From Bog-950 sp964615305 (lineage in GTDB: Bacteria; Bacteroidota; Bacteroidia; Chitinophagales; LD1), in NCBI GenBank assembly GCA_964615305.1, contig CAZTNA010000007.1, forward strand, positions 1 through 64,000: a stretch of DNA of 64,000 nt. Direction: 5' to 3'. Positions within the stretch are counted from its first letter, which is position 1; every line of letters begins with the position of its first letter. The position numbers and the translations under genes are program-made. Positions 45,185 to 54,451 of this stretch are shown one piece after another. A model generated the notes under the pieces. It was not told where the DNA came from. It made no database searches and was given only the letters and a program-made list of their open reading frames with translations.

Positions 45185-45316
45185 AATGATTCGCAGATTG
45201 ATTGATTTGAAAATTATAAGATGACAACGAACAGAAACAAAAAACAGGTTGTACACCAATGGTGCGTAGGTTCGGTGCCAACTTGTTTCTATCAATATTT
45301 TGTCGTTACAGGGCAA

Positions 45317-46306
45317 ATGATTTGTTGTTTTTCAGTAAAAACATCTTTAATTTTTCTTGCTTCTTGTACTTTGTGCCTTACATCTGTTTATGCTCAGCAG
45401 GTTGAATCGTTCTCGTTGGTACGTGAGAATGCTTTTGTACTGAACCCAGCCATAGCGGGCAACGAAGGATTTATACATGGAGTAGCTACATTTAGAAAAC
45501 AGTTTACTCGTATCACCGAATCGCCCTATACAGCCATGTTTGCCATGCATGGCGAAATTAAAGAGAAACACTTGGGCATTGGTGGTTACGTAATTCATGA
45601 TGTTACAGGACCAACCGGAAAAACATCAGGTACCGTATCAGTTGCCTATCATGTTCCATTGCAAAAAAAGTATGGAACCCGTTACACTAATGGCAGAGCT
45701 AACCATGTTTTAAGTTTTGGAGCATCATTAAGTTTTGTGCAGTATCGATTACGTGCCGATAAGCTAGAATTAGATAACCCGGGAGACCCTCAACTTTACA
45801 CTTCACGTGGGTCTAAGTTTTTCCCGGATGCATCGTTTGGCATTTATTATAAATGGAAAGACAAACTGTTCGCAGGCATTTCGGTTCCTCAAATAATGGG
45901 ATTAAACATTGACTACCGAGGCACAGATGGCGAAGCCAATATTAAAACCGTTCAACACCTTAATTTCTTAATTGGCGGAACAATTGAATGGGCACGCGGC
46001 AATTTCAACATTCAGCCTGTAGCTGCTTTACGTTGGGTAAAAGGTGCACCACCACAAGGTGATGTAGGTTTGCGTTTTTGCATGTATAAAATTTTCTGGA
46101 TTGGGGCTAACTATAAGAGTGTAAACTATTTGATATTTGAAGGCGGCTTTAATGTAAAAGATGTTTTTCGAATTGCCTACGCTTACGATTTTGGGGTTTC
46201 GAAATACCGTAAAGATATTGGAAGCACACATGAAATATGTGCAAGTTTTAACATTCCTAAGTCCGGAAAAATTTGGCGTGGAGTTGGACCAGTTCTGAGG
46301 TTCTAG
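45317..46306 (+). CDS. PorP/SprF-family T9SS outer-membrane protein
   Basis: 329 residues from ATG 45317; the frame is open from 45221, but the signal sequence (MICCFSVKTSLIFLASCTLC) starts only here. Family block VRENAFVLNPAIAGNEGFIH at the N-terminus, then an outer-membrane barrel (FNIQPVAALRWVKGAPPQGDVGLRF given in part: NIQPVAALRW), ending VGPVLRF with a terminal Phe. PorP/SprF proteins assist export and attachment of type B adhesins, so it belongs with the SprB-like gene upstream. Confidence 0.85.
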   Translation: MICCFSVKTSLIFLASCTLCLTSVYAQQVESFSLVRENAFVLNPAIAGNEGFIHGVATFRKQFTRITESPYTAMFAMHGEIKEKHLGIGGYVIHDVTGPTGKTSGTVSVAYHVPLQKKYGTRYTNGRANHVLSFGASLSFVQYRLRADKLELDNPGDPQLYTSRGSKFFPDASFGIYYKWKDKLFAGISVPQIMGLNIDYRGTDGEANIKTVQHLNFLIGGTIEWARGNFNIQPVAALRWVKGAPPQGDVGLRFCMYKIFWIGANYKSVNYLIFEGGFNVKDVFRIAYAYDFGVSKYRKDIGSTHEICASFNIPKSGKIWRGVGPVLRF

Positions 46307-46461
46307 TTTCAGTCACCTGCTGCTACTGATAGTTGTTTGGCTAAACATCGAGTAATTACAAGTTTAAATACCAGCCATTCTTGTGCCCATGTTAAAATGC
46401 CCATGTTGGTTTCGAATGCATCCGAACGTGTGTCTGCCAATGTTTTTTATGTTCGCTCCCC

Positions 46462-48567
46462 ATGAAAAAAACAGCCTTAATTGCTTTAGTATTATTTATA
46501 CTAGTGATACAGTTTTCTACTGCGCAACAAAACTGGTGCAACAGTATTTCTAACCTCGAAAACAGAATGTTAAATGATGCTGTTTTGGCGCAGCGCTTTG
46601 ATGCATACCGTTATGAAATGCAGCGCTTATCTGGTGAAGAAAATTCCCGTGCGCTCACAGATATAATCTATATCCCTGTAGTTTTTCATATTATTCATAA
46701 TGGAGATGCAGTGGGGCAAAATGAAAATATTGCTGACTCCAAGATTTATGAACAGATTGAAGCACTTAACGAGCAGTTTAATATGCTGGATGCTGACACA
46801 GCAACTGTGCCATCAGTTTTTAAACCGCTTATAGCTAAAACATACATTAAGTTTTGTTTGGCGAAGTTTACAGAAAGTGGTCAGCCTACCTCAGGTATAG
46901 TGCGTCATCAATATGCTGCAGCAAGTTGGGATAACGAAAACAGTATTGACAATACAATAAAGCCCGCCACCATTTGGGATCATAACAAATACCTCAACAT
47001 CTGGACAGTGAATATGGGTGGTTCATTACAATCTGACGGGGTATTGGCTTATGCAACATTGCCATTCAGCGCAACTGCTGATGACGATGGGGTAGTTTCG
47101 CGGTTTGGTGTTATTGGTAACTCATCGAAAACTATTGTGCATGAAGTAGGCCACTGGCTTGGTCTATTACATATATGGGGGTTTAATGACAACTGTAACG
47201 ATGTAGGTGATTTTATCAGCGACACCCCTGACCAGGCAGGTTTAAACTTTGGGTGCCCTGTTTTTCCGAGCGTATCCTGCAATAACGGACCAAATGGCGA
47301 CATGTTTATGAATTATATGGACTATACGAATGATAATTGCAGAAGCATGTTTACATTAGGGCAAAACAATGCCATGCGCAATACACTTGACAATGCGCGT
47401 GCATCAATAAAAAATTCAGCTACCCAGTGTTTCTATAGTCTCGATGCTGCTATCATTAATTTAATTTTTCCGGCAGACACAGTATGCAATCTGGAGTTTC
47501 GCCCGGTAGTTACTTTGAAAAATGAGGGCGTGGCTACACTTACATCAGGCAAATTTTATGTACAAATAGATGGTGGTAACACTCAAATAATTGATTGGTA
47601 TGGAACTTTGCAAACACAAACAGAAACTCAGATTTCGCTTAATTTACAAACGGTAAACACCGGCACTCATGCTATTACAATAACTTTTGGTAATGCCAAC
47701 AACGGCACTGATAACTTTAACGGCAACGATAGCAAGACAAAGACCTTTTATGCTTACGATGGTGGTGTTGGAGGTGCTGTTCCATTAACTGAAGGTTTTG
47801 AAGGAAATTTCCCTGCAACAAACTGGACAGTAATAAACCCAAACAATGACGCTACCTGGGCTCAGAGCAGCAATGGTGGTGGGTTTGGACTAAGTGCTCG
47901 ATCCGCTGCTATGAACAACCTTAATTTTGGAACCAACCCCGGAAAAAGAAAAGATGCTATATTAACTGACATCTATGATTTCAGCAGCATACAATATCCG
48001 GAACTTCGTTTCGATGTAGCATACGCACCTTATAGTGCCGGGCGCAATGACTCATTAAACGTTTATTATAGCCTGAATTGTGGAAGCAGCTGGACAAAAC
48101 TTTGGAACCAAAAGGGTATGGAGTTAACTACTGTTTCAGGTTTTAAAACCACTACTTTTATTCCAAACTACAACGAGTGGAAAACCGTTACCCTTCCCCT
48201 ACTGGCATTATCTGGCCAACAGAAAGTGATGTTCAAGTTTGAAAATGTGTGTGGCTGGGGAAATGTGATGTATCTCGACAACATTAATCTGCGAAATAAC
48301 CAACAACTTAGCATTCAAGATGTTTCGAGCGTTTCAATAAAAGTATTCCCTAATCCGGCAAACAGTTTACTAGGAGTTCGTCTTCCTGATAATCATTCTT
48401 TCTATAGCGTTGCTTTGATAAACAGTTTAGGACAAACAGTATTGGAATCGCCACTAAATAGTAGCTCAGAAATAATCTCCACCGAAAACATACCCGAAGG
48501 TATCTACTTTTTGAAGTTTATAGGAAATGATATAACACAAACAGAAAAAGTAGCTATCTCTCACTAA
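46462..48567 (+). CDS. Secreted pappalysin-type (M43) metalloprotease, T9SS-sorted
   Basis: 701 residues, signal MKKTALIALVLFILVIQFST. The zinc site HEVGHWLGLLH (227-237) is the HExxHxxGxxH motif, with the Met-turn in MNYMDYTNDNC; this defines M43 proteases. After the catalytic domain (about 70-325) come a CARDB-like beta domain (about 330-430), a MAM/carbohydrate-binding-like domain (about 435-605) and a type A T9SS tail (VFPNPANSLLGVRL ... GIYFLKF). Probably degrades extracellular protein. TATGTTCG (46448-46455) lies 6 bp before the ATG. Confidence 0.87.
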   Translation: MKKTALIALVLFILVIQFSTAQQNWCNSISNLENRMLNDAVLAQRFDAYRYEMQRLSGEENSRALTDIIYIPVVFHIIHNGDAVGQNENIADSKIYEQIEALNEQFNMLDADTATVPSVFKPLIAKTYIKFCLAKFTESGQPTSGIVRHQYAAASWDNENSIDNTIKPATIWDHNKYLNIWTVNMGGSLQSDGVLAYATLPFSATADDDGVVSRFGVIGNSSKTIVHEVGHWLGLLHIWGFNDNCNDVGDFISDTPDQAGLNFGCPVFPSVSCNNGPNGDMFMNYMDYTNDNCRSMFTLGQNNAMRNTLDNARASIKNSATQCFYSLDAAIINLIFPADTVCNLEFRPVVTLKNEGVATLTSGKFYVQIDGGNTQIIDWYGTLQTQTETQISLNLQTVNTGTHAITITFGNANNGTDNFNGNDSKTKTFYAYDGGVGGAVPLTEGFEGNFPATNWTVINPNNDATWAQSSNGGGFGLSARSAAMNNLNFGTNPGKRKDAILTDIYDFSSIQYPELRFDVAYAPYSAGRNDSLNVYYSLNCGSSWTKLWNQKGMELTTVSGFKTTTFIPNYNEWKTVTLPLLALSGQQKVMFKFENVCGWGNVMYLDNINLRNNQQLSIQDVSSVSIKVFPNPANSLLGVRLPDNHSFYSVALINSLGQTVLESPLNSSSEIISTENIPEGIYFLKFIGNDITQTEKVAISH

Positions 48568-48595
48568 CTAATTCAGATTAGTTTTGATTGTATTT

Positions 48596-48639
48596 AAAAC
48601 AAGAACCCGTTTCGAAAACTCGAAACGGGTTCTTGTTTT
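48596..48639. terminator. Long bidirectional terminator
   Basis: A perfect 20-bp stem: AAAACAAGAACCCGTTTCGA (48596-48615) and its exact reverse complement (48620-48639) around the loop AAAC, with A and T runs on both sides. It separates the convergent protease and LysM genes. Confidence 0.92.
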
Positions 48640-48655
48640 TTTCAGCAAAGACCTC

Positions 48656-49324
48656 CTACCCCTGCACTTTTAACTTCTGTCCAATTAAAATGTTGGTGCT
48701 TTGCATCTTGTTTATTTTCAGCAAGGTTTCTATTGTGGTGTTATAGATAAGGGCAATGTGATACATGGTTTGCTTTTTCTCTACCACATGGTAACCATTT
48801 TTCGAAATCTTATACATTATTCCATTAGGCCCCATATCGGTAGTTTTGTTCTGGTCGTATATAAAGTTATAGGCGGAAGGAACAGGTGCGCCTGTTTTAT
48901 TGTTATAATCAGCAACAACTACAGCAACCGGTTCAGCAACTACTGGTTTTATAAATTCAACTTTAGCAACCTCTGACTTTGAAAAATTTGGTTTTTCTAC
49001 AGCTAATTTTGTAGCCAGCATCACTTCATCTTTCTTGCTGGTTGTTTTTACTAGAACAGGTTGTACAGCAGGTTTGGTTACATTCTTGATTTCAAACTCT
49101 TTATACGGTCGTATTTTCACCATCATACCCGGCTTTAAGTCAACATTAATATCAAAGCCGTTGATAGATAAAAACTCAAGTGTGGTACTATTGTAGTGTA
49201 CCGGAATTGAGTAAACAGTTTCACCGTTTTCTACCTGGTGCATCAGATAACTCTGACAAATTACTTGTTTGGCAGATAGTGTAAGTATGACGACTAACGC
49301 CATAGCTATAAATTGCTTTTTCAT
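48656..49324 (-). CDS. Secreted LysM protein
   Basis: 222 residues from the ATG at 49324 (seven upstream codons omitted since the signal MKKQFIAMALVVILTLSAKQ starts here). Two LysM-type modules: MHQVENGETVYSIPVHYNSTTLEFL at the N-terminus (given in part: VENGETVYSIPVHYN) and YHVVEKKQTMYHIALIYNTT at the C-terminus, with a long disordered middle. It should bind peptidoglycan in the periplasm. Similar in plan to the LysM protein at 21593, without the DPBB part. Confidence 0.78.
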   Translation of the reverse strand: MKKQFIAMALVVILTLSAKQVICQSYLMHQVENGETVYSIPVHYNSTTLEFLSINGFDINVDLKPGMMVKIRPYKEFEIKNVTKPAVQPVLVKTTSKKDEVMLATKLAVEKPNFSKSEVAKVEFIKPVVAEPVAVVVADYNNKTGAPVPSAYNFIYDQNKTTDMGPNGIMYKISKNGYHVVEKKQTMYHIALIYNTTIETLLKINKMQSTNILIGQKLKVQG

Positions 49325-49431
49325 AACATTTAGTTTATTAAACAAAATTCCTTCGGTTCCACACGGTGCGGTTACACCTTATGCGGTTTGCTCTTTAACG
49401 TAAACAAGCTCTATTTTGTTACATACGCCTT

Positions 49432-49439
49432 TATATTTG
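49432..49439 (+). promoter_or_regulatory. -7 promoter element of the FAD oxidase gene
   Basis: TATATTTG is a perfect TAnnTTTG and is followed by CCTT and the ATG at 49444. The same TATAyTTGCCTTATG order stands before the NUDIX gene. A transcript from here would be leaderless. No TTG at the expected distance. Confidence 0.55.
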
Positions 49440-49443
49440 CCTT

Positions 49444-50850
49444 ATGAACTATCACAAAATCAATGCAGAAGACCTTGCTTACCTCAGTAAAATAGTTGGA
49501 GAGAGCCATGTGCTGGCCGATGATTTAACTCTTGCCAAGTACAGTCGCGATGAAACAGATGGCTGCGCTTTTTTCCCGGAAGTAGTGGTTAAACCAAATT
49601 CAGCAGATGAAATTTCGGCCATCATGAAATATTGTTTTGAGTTGAGCATACCGGTTTCGCCCAGGGCAGCCGGTACCGGTTTAAGCGCTAACAGTTTATG
49701 TGTGCATGGTGGGGTAATGCTCAGTGTAGAAAGAATGAACCGTATCTTGGAAATTGACGAACGTAATTTGCAGGTTGCAGTAGAGCCAGGAATAATTACA
49801 GAATCGCTCCAAAACACGCTCCAGGAAAAGGGGCTTTTTTACCCTGTTGACCCGAGCAGTCGTGGCACTTGTTTTATTGGAGGCAATGTGGCTTGCAATA
49901 GTGGTGGACCCAGAGCTGTAAAGTATGGAGTGGTAAAAGATTTTGTACTAAACTTAGAAGTAGTGCTGCCAAATGGAACTGTTATGTGGACAGGGGCAAA
50001 CACTCTGAAAAATTCTACAGGTTATAACCTTACCCAGCTTTTTGTAGGTAGTGAAGGCACACTCGGTATTATCACAAAAATAGTGCTGAAGCTACTCCCC
50101 TACCCCAAGTTTAACCATGTAATGCTGGCTCCATTCAAAAGTATGGACGATGCCAGTGCTGCAGTAAGTGCTGTGTTTCGCGCTGGCATTATTCCTAGTT
50201 GTATAGAGTTTATGGAACGTGAGGCTATAGAATATGTCATGAAGTTTCTGGGTGATGTAAGTATTAACCTCGAAAGCAACACACAAGCCACCCTTCTGAT
50301 AGAAGTTGATGGCAATGACACCGACACCTTACAAAAGGACTGTGAAAAAATTTACGAAGTACTACAACAGTTTGATGCCGGTGATATACTTTTTGCTGAT
50401 AGCGATGCACAAAAAACCGATTTGTGGCGGATGAGAAGGAATATTGCTTATGCTGTAAAAAAAACGAACGTTACTGTAGAAGAAGATACTGTTGTGCCCC
50501 GAGCAGATTTGCCGGAACTATTGCGACACATAAAGGCAGTGGGATCAAAATACAACTTCCGGAGTGTTTGCTACGGGCACGCAGGCGATGGTAACGTGCA
50601 TGTGCGCATATTAAAAGACCAGCTTTCTGACGAATACTGGAAAAAAGAAGTACCCAAAGGTATTCGCGAAATTTTTGAAAAGGTGGTGGCCTTAAAAGGT
50701 ACAATTAGTGGCGAACATGGCATTGGTTGGTTTCAAGTTCCGTACATGGATATTAAGTTTGCACCCGAACACATCAAACTAATGCAAAGCATAAAAAAAG
50801 TGTTTGACCCCAAGCACATCATGAACCCCGGAAAACTGTTTGAAGTATAA
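49444..50850 (+). CDS. GlcD-like FAD-binding oxidase (glycolate or D-lactate dehydrogenase)
   Basis: 468 residues. The PCMH FAD domain includes PVSPRAAGTGLSANSLCVHGG, then YPVDPSSRGTCFIGGNVACN and SGGPRAVKYGVVKDFV; the C-terminal domain has CYGHAGDGNVHVRI and ISGEHGIGWFQVPYM, typical of GlcD and D-lactate dehydrogenases. It oxidises a 2-hydroxy acid and reduces a quinone or partner protein. GlcE and GlcF partners are absent, which favours a stand-alone D-lactate-type enzyme. Confidence 0.85.
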   Translation: MNYHKINAEDLAYLSKIVGESHVLADDLTLAKYSRDETDGCAFFPEVVVKPNSADEISAIMKYCFELSIPVSPRAAGTGLSANSLCVHGGVMLSVERMNRILEIDERNLQVAVEPGIITESLQNTLQEKGLFYPVDPSSRGTCFIGGNVACNSGGPRAVKYGVVKDFVLNLEVVLPNGTVMWTGANTLKNSTGYNLTQLFVGSEGTLGIITKIVLKLLPYPKFNHVMLAPFKSMDDASAAVSAVFRAGIIPSCIEFMEREAIEYVMKFLGDVSINLESNTQATLLIEVDGNDTDTLQKDCEKIYEVLQQFDAGDILFADSDAQKTDLWRMRRNIAYAVKKTNVTVEEDTVVPRADLPELLRHIKAVGSKYNFRSVCYGHAGDGNVHVRILKDQLSDEYWKKEVPKGIREIFEKVVALKGTISGEHGIGWFQVPYMDIKFAPEHIKLMQSIKKVFDPKHIMNPGKLFEV

Positions 50851-50856
50851 AAAACG

Positions 50857-50919
50857 AAAAAGACCACTTCAAATCTGAGTAAGCCATATAAAAGGCTTAT
50901 AGTTTGAAGTAGTCTTTTT
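50857..50919. terminator. Bidirectional terminator, oxidase and groL
   Basis: AAAAAGACCACTTCAAA (50857-50873) pairs with TTTGAAGTAGTCTTTTT (50903-50919) with one C-A mismatch, and an inner hairpin AAGCC/GGCTT (50881-50885 with 50894-50898) fills the loop. Two-part terminator between convergent genes. Confidence 0.82.
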
Positions 50920-50944
50920 ACAGTTACTTACTTGCCGGTATATT

Positions 50945-52594
50945 TTACATCATACCGCCCATGCCGCCCGGCATTCCACCACCCATACCACTCATATCAG
51001 GCATAGCACCTTTTTCAGCTGGTTTATCGGTAATTACTGCTTCAGTAGTTAACAACATAGAAGCAATAGAGGCTGCATTTTCGAGAGCAATACGAGTAAC
51101 TTTTGTAGGATCAATGACGCCTGCTTTTTTCAGGTTTTGGTACTCATCTGTGCGGGCATTATAACCAAAGTCATCTTTGCCTTCGCGAACCTTTTGAACC
51201 ACAATAGAGCCTTCTAAGCCGCTATTAGCAACAATAGTGCGAAGTGGCTCTTCGATAGCTCTGCGAACTATAGCAATACCGGTAGTTTCATCATCGTTAT
51301 CGCCTTTTAGTTTTTCAAGAGCTGCTATAGCACGAATGTAAGCTACACCACCACCGGCAACAATACCTTCTTGCACTGCAGCGCGTGTTGCGTGTAAAGC
51401 ATCGTCCACACGGTCTTTCTTTTCTTTCATTTCTACTTCGGTAGGTGCACCTATGTAAAGCACTGCCACACCTCCACTTAACTTGGCCAAACGCTCCTGT
51501 AATTTTTCGCGATCGTAATCAGAAGTAGTTTTTTCAATCTGAGCTTTAATTTCTTCTACACGTGCTTTAATTTGCGCTGAATCGCCTTTGCCATTTACGA
51601 TAGTAGTGTTGTCTTTGTCCACTACTACTTTTTCGGCTTGTCCTAAATAGCTGAAGTCGGCATTCTCTAATTTGTATCCCATTTCTTCGCTAATAGCAAT
51701 ACCACCTGTAAGTATGGCAATGTCTTTCAGCATTTCTTTTCTGCGGTCGCCAAAACCCGGAGCCTTAACCGCAGCTACTTTAATAGTGCCACGCAGCTTG
51801 TTTACTACCAATGTTGCCAATGCTTCGCCTTCCACTTCTTCGGCAATAATTAACAACGGACGACCCGCTTGTGCTGTTTTTTCAAGAATAGGCAGTAACT
51901 CGCGCATGTTCGATATTTTCTTATCATAAATCAGAAGTAATGCGCTTTCTAATTCAGCTTCCATGCTTTCAGGATTGGTAACGAAGTATGGAGAAAGGTA
52001 GCCGCGGTCAAACTGCATACCCTCTACTGTTTTAACTTCTGTTTCAGTTCCTTTAGCTTCTTCGACAGTAATAACACCTTCGGTGCCTACTTTCTTCATT
52101 GCGTCAGCTATCATCTTTCCAATCTCGTTATCGTTGTTTGCTGAGATAGAAGCTACCTGCTCAATCTTGCTGAAATCTTTCCCAACGTTTTCCGATTGCT
52201 TTTGTAGGTTAGCAACCACAGCGGCTACAGCTTTATCAATACCGCGTTTTAAATCCATAGGGTTTGCACCCGAAGCCAATGCCTTTAAGCCAGGAGCTAC
52301 TATAGCTTGTGCAAGAACTGTAGCAGTAGTAGTTCCATCTCCCGCCTGATCGGCAGTTTTTGAAGCTACTTCCTTTGTCATTTGGGCTCCCATGTTTTCT
52401 ACTGCATCTTCCAATTCAATTTCTTTAGCTACAGATACACCGTCTTTAGTAATAGAAGGAGCGCCAAATTTTTTGTCTATAATAACGTTACGACCTTTAG
52501 GCCCAAGAGTAACCTTTACTGCGTTTGCCAGTTTGTCAACGCCAGCCTTCAGTTTGTCGCGGGCGTCTTTTTCGAATAATATGAGTTTTGCCAT
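50945..52594 (-). CDS. groL: Chaperonin GroEL
   Basis: 549 residues. All GroEL blocks are present: NAVKVTLGPKGRNVIIDKKF, DGVSVAKEIELED, QAGDGTTTATVLA (ATP site), and the glycine-methionine tail ending MPGGMGGMM. Forms the 14-subunit folding chamber with GroES. Follows groES by 64 bp. I looked for a CIRCE operator (GCACTC-N9-GAGTGC) upstream of the pair and saw none. Confidence 0.98.
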   Translation of the reverse strand: MAKLILFEKDARDKLKAGVDKLANAVKVTLGPKGRNVIIDKKFGAPSITKDGVSVAKEIELEDAVENMGAQMTKEVASKTADQAGDGTTTATVLAQAIVAPGLKALASGANPMDLKRGIDKAVAAVVANLQKQSENVGKDFSKIEQVASISANNDNEIGKMIADAMKKVGTEGVITVEEAKGTETEVKTVEGMQFDRGYLSPYFVTNPESMEAELESALLLIYDKKISNMRELLPILEKTAQAGRPLLIIAEEVEGEALATLVVNKLRGTIKVAAVKAPGFGDRRKEMLKDIAILTGGIAISEEMGYKLENADFSYLGQAEKVVVDKDNTTIVNGKGDSAQIKARVEEIKAQIEKTTSDYDREKLQERLAKLSGGVAVLYIGAPTEVEMKEKKDRVDDALHATRAAVQEGIVAGGGVAYIRAIAALEKLKGDNDDETTGIAIVRRAIEEPLRTIVANSGLEGSIVVQKVREGKDDFGYNARTDEYQNLKKAGVIDPTKVTRIALENAASIASMLLTTEAVITDKPAEKGAMPDMSGMGGGMPGGMGGMM

Positions 52595-52658
52595 AATGAT
52601 AAATTTTGATTTTAAGTTTTAAAAGTCAGTTTTTATGTCCCTTTTTTGGGTAAGAAAT

Positions 52659-52937
52659 TTAAAGAATAGCGAAGATGTCAGACTCACGCATAATAAGGAG
52701 GTCTTCACCGTCCACCTGTATTTCGGTTCCGGAATATTTACCATAAAGAACGGTATCGCCTGCTTTAACAGTAACAGGTTCGTCTTTTTTACCTGGGCCT
52801 GCAGCTACTACAGTTCCGCGTTGTGGTTTTTCTTTTGCCGAATCAGGGATAATAATTCCGCCAGCTGTTTTGGTTTCTGCTTCAGCAGGTTTTACCAATA
52901 CTCGGTCAGCCAGGGGTTTGATAGATACTTTTGCCAT
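52659..52937 (-). CDS. groES: Co-chaperonin GroES
   Basis: 92 residues from the ATG at 52937; the frame is open to 53000 but the family starts MAKVSIKPLADRVLVKPAEA. GGIIIPDSAKEKPQRGTVVA is the mobile loop region. Caps the GroEL chamber. Promoter-like TAGATTCG on the minus strand at 52984-52977 lies about 40 bp upstream. Confidence 0.95.
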   Translation of the reverse strand: MAKVSIKPLADRVLVKPAEAETKTAGGIIIPDSAKEKPQRGTVVAAGPGKKDEPVTVKAGDTVLYGKYSGTEIQVDGEDLLIMRESDIFAIL

Positions 52938-53268
52938 AATGCTGTATAATTTTAGTGAATGAAATTTTACGAGGCGCGAATCTAACAGAGTTTGTGCCAT
53001 TGCCTAATGCAGGAATTTTTGGCAGATTTTTATCAGAACTTATGTCAAAGTGCTGTTCACAGATAGCCATTTTTGCCACTACAACCAACGTTTACACATT
53101 CTTCGTTCTCGTCTTTAAATAAGCACTATCCACAGTAATGAGTTAAATATTGGGGTGGTATAAACAAGTTAAGAGCACAACTTTGCCATAATAAAAACTA
53201 CTTGTTCAACGTTATAGGGAAAACAAGCCAAAACCACAGATTAAATTGTAACCTGAAAACTAACCAAC
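52938..53268. promoter_or_regulatory. Divergent promoter region of groES and exbB
   Basis: 331 bp with no gene. On the minus strand TAGATTCG (52984-52977) is a probable -7 element for groES. On the plus strand CAACTTTG (53178-53185) is a weak -7 match for exbB, with TTG at 53150-53152 but a 25-bp spacer. I see no inverted repeat of the CIRCE type and no ORF with coding character. Confidence 0.4.
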
Positions 53269-53952
53269 ATGAAACTTTTGCAAATTATTGTTGACTCTTC
53301 TTCGGTAGCTAACACGGTAGCTCAGCAACCACAAACACTTACTCTACTCGATTTAATAATGAAAGGTGGCTGGGTAATGATACCTATAGGCATACTTTCA
53401 GTAATAGCAGTTTTTTTAATGATTGAACGGTTTATTACCATTCAGCGGGCATCTAAAGTAGATACAAGTTTTATGGCCAATATAAAAACCATGTTGCTGG
53501 ATGGTAAAACAGATACCGCCCTTAGCTTGTGCCGTAGCACTAATACTCCAATAGCCCGCCTACTCGAAAAAGGAATTAAGCGTTTGGGGAAGCCCATAAA
53601 AGAAATAGAAAGTGCTGTAGAGAACACCGGCAAACTCGAGATCTATAAGTTGGAAAAGAACCTTTCGTATCTTGGAATTATTGCCGGCATAGCTCCTATG
53701 TTTGGTTTTGTGGGAACTATTAGCGGAGTAATAAAAATATTCTACAACATTTCATTAGCCGACAACATAAGCATTGGTTTAATAGCCGGTGGCTTGTACG
53801 AAAAAATGATAACATCAGCAGCAGGGTTAATTGTTGGAATTGTAGCCCATATCGGGTTCCACTATCTGAATACCATGATTGATCGTGTAAGTTTTCAATT
53901 AGAAAGTACCACCGTAGAATTTATTGACCTTATTCAGGAACCAACCAAGTAA
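53269..53952 (+). CDS. exbB: ExbB/TolQ-type proton channel
   Basis: 227 residues, three membrane helices: WVMIPIGILSVIAVFLMIERF, then LGIIAGIAPMFGFVGTISGVI and AAGLIVGIVAHIGFHYL. The conserved T-x-x-G-x-x-G segment in MFGFVGTISG marks MotA/TolQ/ExbB. It forms a pentamer around ExbD and uses the proton motive force to drive TonB. First gene of exbB-exbD-tonB-folC. Confidence 0.9.
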   Translation: MKLLQIIVDSSSVANTVAQQPQTLTLLDLIMKGGWVMIPIGILSVIAVFLMIERFITIQRASKVDTSFMANIKTMLLDGKTDTALSLCRSTNTPIARLLEKGIKRLGKPIKEIESAVENTGKLEIYKLEKNLSYLGIIAGIAPMFGFVGTISGVIKIFYNISLADNISIGLIAGGLYEKMITSAAGLIVGIVAHIGFHYLNTMIDRVSFQLESTTVEFIDLIQEPTK

Positions 53953-53955
53953 AAA

Positions 53956-54351
53956 ATGCAGCTGAGAAGAAAATCAAGAATGCAAAGCGAGGTGAGTACA
54001 TCATCGTTAAGCGACATTATGTTCTTTCTGATGTTGTTCTTTCTCATTATCTCCACTTTGGTAAACCCATCTGTAATTAAACTGATGCTACCGAAAAGCG
54101 ATGCCGGAAAAGCAGTGGCTAAGCAAACGATTACGCTTTCGGTAGATGCTGAAAAGAAGTATTACATAAACAATACCGAAGTGCCTTACGAAAGCATAGA
54201 ACCTCAATTGGCATCAGAAACTAATGCGATGGAAGACGCTACGGTAGTGCTGCGTGCCGATAACACCCTACCGGTACAAACCATAGTTGATTTAATTTCT
54301 ATAGGTAACAAATTGAAGATTAAAATGGTGCTGGCAACCACTAACAAATAG
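53956..54351 (+). CDS. exbD: ExbD/TolR-type protein
   Basis: 131 residues. One N-terminal helix with the essential Asp: SSLSDIMFFLMLFFLIISTL; then the small periplasmic ExbD domain (YYINNTEVPYESIEPQLASE, VVLRADNTLPVQTIVDLISI). Starts 3 bp after exbB. Forms the ion path with ExbB. Confidence 0.9.
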   Translation: MQLRRKSRMQSEVSTSSLSDIMFFLMLFFLIISTLVNPSVIKLMLPKSDAGKAVAKQTITLSVDAEKKYYINNTEVPYESIEPQLASETNAMEDATVVLRADNTLPVQTIVDLISIGNKLKIKMVLATTNK

Positions 54352-54451
54352 TTCTTGAATGTAAACCGGTGTGCGGAGTTATGGAATATTCCTGTTCATT
54401 ACATCTTATCAAAGCCAGTTAGTTATTTAATAATATCAAAAACCAATTTCC

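Noticed and set aside
44843..45316. Minus-strand 157-codon frame
   Set aside because: It overlaps the conserved T9SS C-terminus of the SprB-like gene and shows no protein features.
52938..53268. CIRCE/HrcA operator before groES
   Set aside because: No GCACTC-N9-GAGTGC or close variant on either strand.
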